Shown in pieces: positions 6,322 to 10,728 of a DNA stretch of 10,728 bases. Below the pieces are notes generated by a model. The model was not told the origin of the DNA and searched no databases. It saw only the letters and a program-made list of their open reading frames with translations. The stretch is taken from positions 1-10,728 of the forward strand of contig JAIXVO010000543.1 in assembly GCA_027482985.1 (NCBI GenBank), in the 5' to 3' direction. A program made the translations under genes and the position numbers. The DNA comes from Cyanobacteriota bacterium. Lineage in GTDB: Bacteria; Cyanobacteriota; Cyanobacteriia; Leptolyngbyales; Leptolyngbyaceae. Within the stretch, counting starts at the first letter, position 1. Each line of letters starts with the position of its first letter.

Positions 6322-8265
6322 ATGGACGAGCGTGCCAATTTACCCCGAGCGTATCGCAAACGCTATCGGCAACAGTTCGCCAGTTGGTTACTGACGGAAG
6401 GGCAAACCAAAAGTAAAGCGCACCATAAAACCCATCCCTGGTGGCAAGTCATGTGTTTAACCGGGGTCGATTACTTCTCCACCTTGGGCTATCAACCGGG
6501 GATTGCCGCTCTCGCCGCCGGGGCACTGTCTCCCATTGCCACACTCATCCTGGTGTTATTGACCCTATTTGGCGCACTCCCCATCTATCGCCGCGTTGCC
6601 AAAATCAGCCCCCACGGAGAAGGCTCGATCGCGATGCTGGAACATCTCCTCAGTTGGTGGCAAGGCAAGTTTTTCGTGCTGTGTTTGTTGGGCTTCGTCG
6701 CCACCGATTTCATCATCACGATTACCCTCTCGGCAGCGGATGCGACGGCTCACATCGTCGAAAATCCCCTCCTGCCACACCATCTACTAGACGGCCAGGA
6801 GATTGCCATCACGCTGGTATTGATTGGCTTGCTGGGGGCAGTCTTTTTGCGCGGCTTCCAGGAGGCGATCGGGCTAGCGGTCTGTCTAGTCGGCATTTAT
6901 TTGTTCTTGAATCTGATCGTGGTCGGGGTGGGCGGCTTCCAGGTGATGACCCATCCCAGCGCGATCGTCGATTGGAAAAACGTCTTATTCACCAGTCATG
7001 GCAATCCGCTGATGATGCTGGCCGTGTCGGCGCTGCTATTTCCTAAACTGGCACTGGGTTTGTCGGGCTTTGAGACAGGAGTCGCCGTGATGCCCTTGGT
7101 GAAAGGGAAGGAACACGACACCGAACATCGTCCCGTTGGGCGCATCCGCAACACCCACAAATTGCTGACCGCCGCTGCGTTGATCATGAGTTTTTTCCTG
7201 CTGACCAGCAGTCTAATTACGACAGTGTTGATTCCGCCAGCGGCATTTGAGGCGGGTGGCCCGGCCAATGGCAGAGCTTTAGCCTACCTGGCTCACAAGC
7301 ATTTAGGGCATGGGTTTGGCACGATTTATGACATCAGCACGATCGCGATTTTGTGGTTTGCTGGGGCTTCAGCCATGGCAGGCTTGCTCAACATCGTGCC
7401 GCGTTACTTACCCCGGTATGGCATGGCTCCCAGTTGGACGTTAGCCACCCGACCGCTGGTTTTGGTTTACACCGCGATCGCCTTTGTCGTCACCATCATC
7501 TTTCGTGCCAGCGTCGAAGCGCAGGGGGGTGCCTACGCGACGGGGGTCTTAGTGCTGATGAGTTCCGCCGCCTTTGCCGTCACCCTGGCCGCTTACGAAC
7601 AGCGATCGCGCAAAAGCACGACGATGTTTGGCATCATTACCCTCGTGTTCTTCTACACCACTGTCGTCAACATTTTTGAGCGCCCGGAAGGGATTCGGAT
7701 TGCCGCTTTCTTCATTGGGGCGATCGTCGCCACCTCCCTGATTTCCCGCGTCTGGCGATCGACGGAACTGCGGGTGGAACGAGTCGAAATTGATGAGACA
7801 GCGCGACAGTTTTTGGCGGAAGCGAATCAGCAAGTCGTGCGGTTAATTGCCAATCGGCGCGGCGTGGGCGACGAGCCGGAATACTATCACAAGGAAAAAG
7901 AAGTCCGCGAGGATAACCACATTCCGCCCCAGGATGCCATTTTGTTCCTAGAAATCAAAGTGTCAGATGCGTCCGAGTTTGCCGAAGTCGTGCGCGTCAC
8001 CGGGGAAGCTGTCGGTCCCTACCGCATTTTGAGAGCGCAGAGTGCCGCCGTTCCCAACGCGATCGCGGCCATTCTGCTAGACATCCGCAACAACACCCAC
8101 AAAATTCCCCACGCTTACTTCGGCTGGTCCGAAGGCAACCCGATTCAATACCTGTTGCGGTTTATTCTCTTCGGTGAAGGTGATGTCCCCGTCGTCACCC
8201 GCGAAGTCTTACGCAAAGCCGAACGCGACCCCGAAAAACGCCCTGCCATTCACGTCGCTGGCTAG
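6322..8265 (+). CDS. APC-superfamily permease with soluble C-terminal domain
   Basis: A 647-residue inner-membrane transporter. After a basic, soluble N-terminus (1-38) comes [32 protein letters not shown], where the broken first helix expected of LeuT-fold APC transporters would lie. About 11-12 hydrophobic segments follow, near residues 42-60, 66-88, 113-135, 160-178, 183-205, 228-252, 280-304, 334-358, 378-395, 402-424, 436-452 and 458-475. A hydrophilic domain of about 170 residues completes the protein (478-647). The topology recalls the KUP/KimA-like potassium and amino-acid transporters, but I do not recognise a subfamily and the substrate is unknown. The ATG at 6322 is preferred, with AAGGA ten bases upstream; the in-frame GTG at 6268 would add an 18-residue segment that is not needed. 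It lies 116 bp after the substrate-binding protein gene and is probably independent of it. Confidence 0.85.
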   Translation: MDERANLPRAYRKRYRQQFASWLLTEGQTKSKAHHKTHPWWQVMCLTGVDYFSTLGYQPGIAALAAGALSPIATLILVLLTLFGALPIYRRVAKISPHGEGSIAMLEHLLSWWQGKFFVLCLLGFVATDFIITITLSAADATAHIVENPLLPHHLLDGQEIAITLVLIGLLGAVFLRGFQEAIGLAVCLVGIYLFLNLIVVGVGGFQVMTHPSAIVDWKNVLFTSHGNPLMMLAVSALLFPKLALGLSGFETGVAVMPLVKGKEHDTEHRPVGRIRNTHKLLTAAALIMSFFLLTSSLITTVLIPPAAFEAGGPANGRALAYLAHKHLGHGFGTIYDISTIAILWFAGASAMAGLLNIVPRYLPRYGMAPSWTLATRPLVLVYTAIAFVVTIIFRASVEAQGGAYATGVLVLMSSAAFAVTLAAYEQRSRKSTTMFGIITLVFFYTTVVNIFERPEGIRIAAFFIGAIVATSLISRVWRSTELRVERVEIDETARQFLAEANQQVVRLIANRRGVGDEPEYYHKEKEVREDNHIPPQDAILFLEIKVSDASEFAEVVRVTGEAVGPYRILRAQSAAVPNAIAAILLDIRNNTHKIPHAYFGWSEGNPIQYLLRFILFGEGDVPVVTREVLRKAERDPEKRPAIHVAG

Positions 8266-8336
8266 AGATCAGAGGCGTGTTATCGTAATTTGTTAAGCTA
8301 CGTAAAGCACAACGGGTTTAACCAAGGCGAGCCATC

Positions 8337-9737
8337 ATGCTGACTGAAGAACGTACCTCCACCACCGATCTGTCGCCCCTGCCAGCCGGGGGCAGTGACC
8401 CGAACCATTTTGACTGGCAGGAAGTCTGGTATCCCGTGTTCTACGTGGAAGACCTCGACCCCGACCAACTCACTCGCTTCACGCTCTTGGAACGCGATCT
8501 GGTGATCTGGTGGGATCGGCAGGCCAACTCCTGGCGCGCCTTTGCCGATCAGTGTCCGCATCGGCTCGTGCCCCTGTCCGAAGGCCGCATTGCCGAAGAT
8601 GGCTTGTTGGAATGTCCCTATCACGGCTGGGCATTTCGCGGTGATGGCAGTTGCGATCGCATTCCCCAGCAAGACCCCGATGTCGCCGCTCAAGAATCGC
8701 CCCGCGCCTGTGTTCAGTCTTTCCCCACCGCCATTCGCCAGGGCTTGTTGTTCATCTACGCAGGCAAGCCGGAAAATGCGCCCCACGTCAGCATTCCGAT
8801 TACCGCACCGCTAGACGAAACCCCGCAGGAGTGGGTCTGCCTCGATACCTTCCGGGATTTGCCCTACGATGCCCTGACCCTGCTGGAAAATGTCCTCGAT
8901 GCCAGCCATGTGCCCTTTACCCACCACCGCTCCGTGAGTAATCGCGCCAATGCCACCACGATGGATTTACAGGTGTTAGAAGCCACTCGGCAAGGCTTCC
9001 AGGGCTACTGGCAGGAAGGCCCCCGCAAAGGCACCCTCGGCCCGCAAAACACCACCTTTATTGCCCCCGCGTTGATGTGGCATGACGTAGACTCCGAAAA
9101 ATTTGGGCGCACCATGACCGTGGTCTACGCCACCCCGATTCGCAAAGGAGAATGTCGGATTTTTGCCCGCTTTCCCTTCAAATTCAAATCCAAAGTCCCT
9201 GCCTTCTTCCTCAAAATCACCCCCCGCTGGCTCAACCACCTGAACCAGAACACCATTTTGGAAGATGACCAATTTTTCTTGCACTACCAGGAAAAATATT
9301 TATCCGATCGCGGCGGCGCAGCGAATTATGCCAAAGCGTTTTATCTCGCGACGCGATCGGATACCTTCGTGACCGCCTTACGGGAATGGGTGAAAAATTA
9401 CAACGCCGAACCCTGTGCCGCCGCGTCACTGCCCCCCCGCCAATCCATGACCGCTCTCATGGAACGCTATCATTCCCACACAGAACATTGCGCCAGTTGC
9501 AGCACCGCCCTCGCCAACTTAAAGCAACTGCGGCTGGGCCTCGCGATCGGGGCTTTCGCCTCCTGGTCACTGTTCCCCATTCTGGTGTTAATCGCCGGAC
9601 AAGCATCCTGGGCGATCGCGGCTGGCTCGTCCCTCGTGCCCCTCCTCGCGGGCGGCCTGTGGTTGCGCTTGGGCAAACTGGAACGCAAATTCTATCAAGG
9701 CGAAGGCAAACCCCTGCGGAATCAACCTGGAAAGTAA
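8337..9737 (+). CDS. Rieske oxygenase of the pheophorbide a oxygenase (PaO/Lls1/Tic55) group
   Basis: A 466-residue iron-sulfur monooxygenase. The Rieske [2Fe-2S] motif is C73-P-H75 with C93-PY-H96 (QCPHRLVPL...LECPYHGW). The mononuclear iron site reads N185-xx-D188-xx-H191-xxxx-H196 (ENVLDASHVPFTHH). A PaO-type domain follows. Near the C-terminus is a CxxC (C385-AS-C388), characteristic of the PaO, Tic55 and Ptc52 branch, and then two membrane helices (about 399-422 and 425-445). In plants these enzymes open or oxidise chlorophyll-derived rings; cyanobacterial members are often annotated as Lls1/cell-death-suppressor homologues and their substrates are mostly unknown. The ATG at 8337 has AAGG nine bases upstream and no competing start. 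It is 71 bp downstream of the permease and convergent with hemA. Family assignment is firm; the substrate is not. Confidence 0.92.
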   Translation: MLTEERTSTTDLSPLPAGGSDPNHFDWQEVWYPVFYVEDLDPDQLTRFTLLERDLVIWWDRQANSWRAFADQCPHRLVPLSEGRIAEDGLLECPYHGWAFRGDGSCDRIPQQDPDVAAQESPRACVQSFPTAIRQGLLFIYAGKPENAPHVSIPITAPLDETPQEWVCLDTFRDLPYDALTLLENVLDASHVPFTHHRSVSNRANATTMDLQVLEATRQGFQGYWQEGPRKGTLGPQNTTFIAPALMWHDVDSEKFGRTMTVVYATPIRKGECRIFARFPFKFKSKVPAFFLKITPRWLNHLNQNTILEDDQFFLHYQEKYLSDRGGAANYAKAFYLATRSDTFVTALREWVKNYNAEPCAAASLPPRQSMTALMERYHSHTEHCASCSTALANLKQLRLGLAIGAFASWSLFPILVLIAGQASWAIAAGSSLVPLLAGGLWLRLGKLERKFYQGEGKPLRNQPGK

Positions 9738-9741
9738 AAGG

Positions 9742-9772
9742 TCAATAAAAAGGGCAGAACAGTCTCTGCCCT
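9742..9772 (-). terminator. Rho-independent-type terminator for leftward transcription
   Basis: AGGGCAGA (9751-9758) pairs perfectly with TCTGCCCT (9765-9772) across a six-base loop. Read on the minus strand, the stem is followed at once by a T-rich run (complement of AATAAAAA at 9743-9750). On the plus strand no T-run follows. The structure is therefore oriented to stop transcripts arriving from hemA, about 260 nt past the hemA stop, rather than those of the Rieske gene only four bases away. Confidence 0.7.
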
Positions 9773-9807
9773 CTGAGGTTCAGTCAATCCTGGTTAAGTG
9801 ACGAGGG

Positions 9808-9845
9808 GGGCACCGGATTTGTGCCCAAGTTGCGTAGGTTTTTTT
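9808..9845 (+). terminator. Possible weak terminator for the Rieske gene
   Basis: GGGCAC (9808-9813) pairs with GTGCCC (9821-9826) over a seven-base loop, and a run of seven T lies at 9839-9845. The 12-base gap between stem and T-run is longer than in a standard intrinsic terminator, so activity is uncertain. Its orientation fits rightward transcripts from the Rieske gene. Confidence 0.35.
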
Positions 9846-9859
9846 GTAAGCGGCGGTGC

Positions 9860-9922
9860 GGTAATTGGTAATTGGTAATGGGTAATGGGTGATGGGTAAT
9901 TGGTAACTGGTAAGTGGTAATT
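9860..9922 (+). repeat. Heptanucleotide repeat array, left arm (nine units)
   Basis: Nine uninterrupted 7-bp units with consensus GGTAATK run from 9860: GGTAATT twice, GGTAATG twice, GGTGATG, GGTAATT, GGTAACT, GGTAAGT, GGTAATT. A tenth, degraded unit (GGTCGTT) follows. Short tandem heptamers of this kind are well known between cyanobacterial genes. The first six units are mirrored by the array at 9981-10022. Confidence 0.85.
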
Positions 9923-9980
9923 GGTCGTTGAGCTGGGGTCGTGAGTCGGATGGTCACAAGCCACTCAAAATTCAAACACC

Positions 9981-10022
9981 CATTACCCATCACCCATTAC
10001 CTACTACCCATTACCCATTACC
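9981..10022 (-). repeat. Heptanucleotide repeat array, right arm (six inverted units)
   Basis: Six 7-bp units of CATTACC type (CATTACC, CATCACC, CATTACC, TACTACC, CATTACC, CATTACC) are the inverted counterpart of the left array. Read on the minus strand, they match left units 1-6 at 37 of 42 positions, including the rare GGTGATG variant at the same place. The array ends nine bases from the hemA stop, so it would be transcribed as the first part of the hemA 3' untranslated region. Confidence 0.85.
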
Positions 10023-10031
10023 CCTCGTCGC

Positions 10032-10728
10032 CTAAACCACCTTCCGATTCGCCGCTTCCAGGTTAAAGAGGGTACTCAGTGTTTGCATTGCCTGACGGCG
10101 GGCTTCGATGTCTTGCTGGGCGCGGAGTTGCACCATTGGATCGTGCAGAATTTTGTTGACGATGCCGCGGGTGAGAGCTTCGATGACTTCCTGATGCTTC
10201 TCGGCAAACTCTGTGCCTAAGCGTGATAGGGCTTTTTCTAACTCTTGCACGCGAATGGTTTCCACCTTATCTCGCAGGCTGCTGATGGTCGAAACGGTTT
10301 CCAGCGATCGCCACCAGGCTTCAAACGAGTCCACTTCTTCGTCCAGTAAGGCTTCCGCTTCCAGAGCCATCTGGCGGCGGGCTTCGTGGTTCTGGGCAAC
10401 GACTGCCTTCAGGTCATCCACGTTAAACGCCTGCACATGGGACAACTCATTCACATCTGAGTCCACATTGCGCGGCACTGAAATATCAAACACCATTAGG
10501 TGCAGGGCGGGATCGAGAACGGCTTCGAGCTTGGCGCGATTCAGCAATGGCTCCGCTGAGGCTGTGCTGGTAAAGACAATATCGGAGTGGGCAATCACGG
10601 TCATCATCTCGTCCATGCCATGCAGATGCAGATTGCCATCCGGGAATTGCTTCACGAGTTCCTGCATCCGGGGCAGCGATCGATTGACGATGGAAATATT
10701 GGCGGCACCTTTGGAGAGCAGGTGTTGC
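10032..10728 (-). CDS. hemA: Glutamyl-tRNA reductase, C-terminal part
   Basis: HemA reduces glutamyl-tRNA(Glu) to glutamate-1-semialdehyde with NADPH, the first committed step of C5 tetrapyrrole synthesis for chlorophyll, haem and bilins. The window holds the last 231 residues; the N-terminal catalytic domain with the active cysteine lies beyond the right edge. Visible are the end of the NADPH-binding domain ([17 protein letters not shown], then [14 protein letters not shown] and [13 protein letters not shown]) and the helical dimerisation domain ([27 protein letters not shown] through the [13 protein letters not shown] segment). It ends [12 protein letters not shown]. These segments are close to cyanobacterial HemA. 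The frame is open to the edge and no start is visible. A minus-strand terminator about 260 bp downstream probably ends the transcript. Confidence 0.95.
   Translation of the reverse strand, partial: QHLLSKGAANISIVNRSLPRMQELVKQFPDGNLHLHGMDEMMTVIAHSDIVFTSTASAEPLLNRAKLEAVLDPALHLMVFDISVPRNVDSDVNELSHVQAFNVDDLKAVVAQNHEARRQMALEAEALLDEEVDSFEAWWRSLETVSTISSLRDKVETIRVQELEKALSRLGTEFAEKHQEVIEALTRGIVNKILHDPMVQLRAQQDIEARRQAMQTLSTLFNLEAANRKVV

Noticed and set aside
6441..7046. A 201-codon plus-strand open frame inside the permease gene
   Set aside because: It is out of frame within a well-supported membrane protein and has an Arg/His/Ser-rich, low-complexity composition typical of a shifted frame.
8266..8336. 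A distinct promoter in front of the Rieske gene
   Set aside because: The 71-bp gap is A/T-rich in part (around 8281-8305) but I could not find a -10/-35 pair good enough to call.
8298..8786. A 162-codon minus-strand open frame over the start of the Rieske gene
   Set aside because: It is antisense to the N-terminal part and cluster-binding region of a complete Rieske protein and shows no recognisable motif.
9860..10022. A possible CRISPR array
   Set aside because: The units are 7 bp and contiguous, without 30-40-bp unique spacers; this is a short tandem repeat in inverted copies.

Overview
The window comes from a cyanobacterial chromosome. The octamer GCGATCGC (HIP1), typical of many cyanobacteria, occurs about 20 times. 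Several genes are also typical cyanobacterial types: a Uma2-family protein with an EQERQRA tail, a kinesin-light-chain-like TPR protein, a pheophorbide-a-oxygenase-like Rieske protein and glutamyl-tRNA reductase. Short palindromic and heptanucleotide repeats fill two of the intergenic regions, which suggests a filamentous or large-genome lineage, but the genus cannot be fixed from this sequence.

Layout, left to right. Positions 1-1178 (minus strand) hold a probable two-gene operon: a secreted LolA-like/DUF2092-type protein followed, 14 nt later, by a renalase-like FAD oxidoreductase that runs off the left edge. Positions 1179-1526 are non-coding and hold a family of related palindromes: two 79-bp units plus two shorter hairpins sharing one core. 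Enolase (1527-2816, minus) is complete. A 254-bp intergenic region separates it from a Uma2-family protein (3071-3859, plus), which converges with a secreted six-repeat TPR protein (3884-4780, minus). The TPR gene diverges from a lipoprotein sugar-type ABC substrate-binding protein (4898-6205, plus). An APC-superfamily permease with a soluble C-terminal domain follows (6322-8265, plus), then a membrane-anchored Rieske oxygenase of the PaO/Lls1/Tic55 group (8337-9737, plus). A 294-bp convergent region (9738-10031) has a minus-strand terminator and two arrays of heptanucleotide repeats forming a large inverted repeat. The C-terminal half of hemA (10032-10728, minus) runs off the right edge.

Most genes appear to be separate transcription units with unrelated jobs: glycolysis, tetrapyrrole synthesis, transport and envelope functions. 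The only likely operon is the LolA-like/oxidoreductase pair. The Rieske protein may act on a tetrapyrrole and lies next to hemA, the first committed step of tetrapyrrole synthesis, but the two genes are convergent and the link is speculative. I found no CRISPR array, transposase gene, tRNA, rRNA, phage gene or convincing new multi-gene system. The least explained structures are the palindrome family at 1214-1499 and the mirrored heptamer arrays at 9860-10022.
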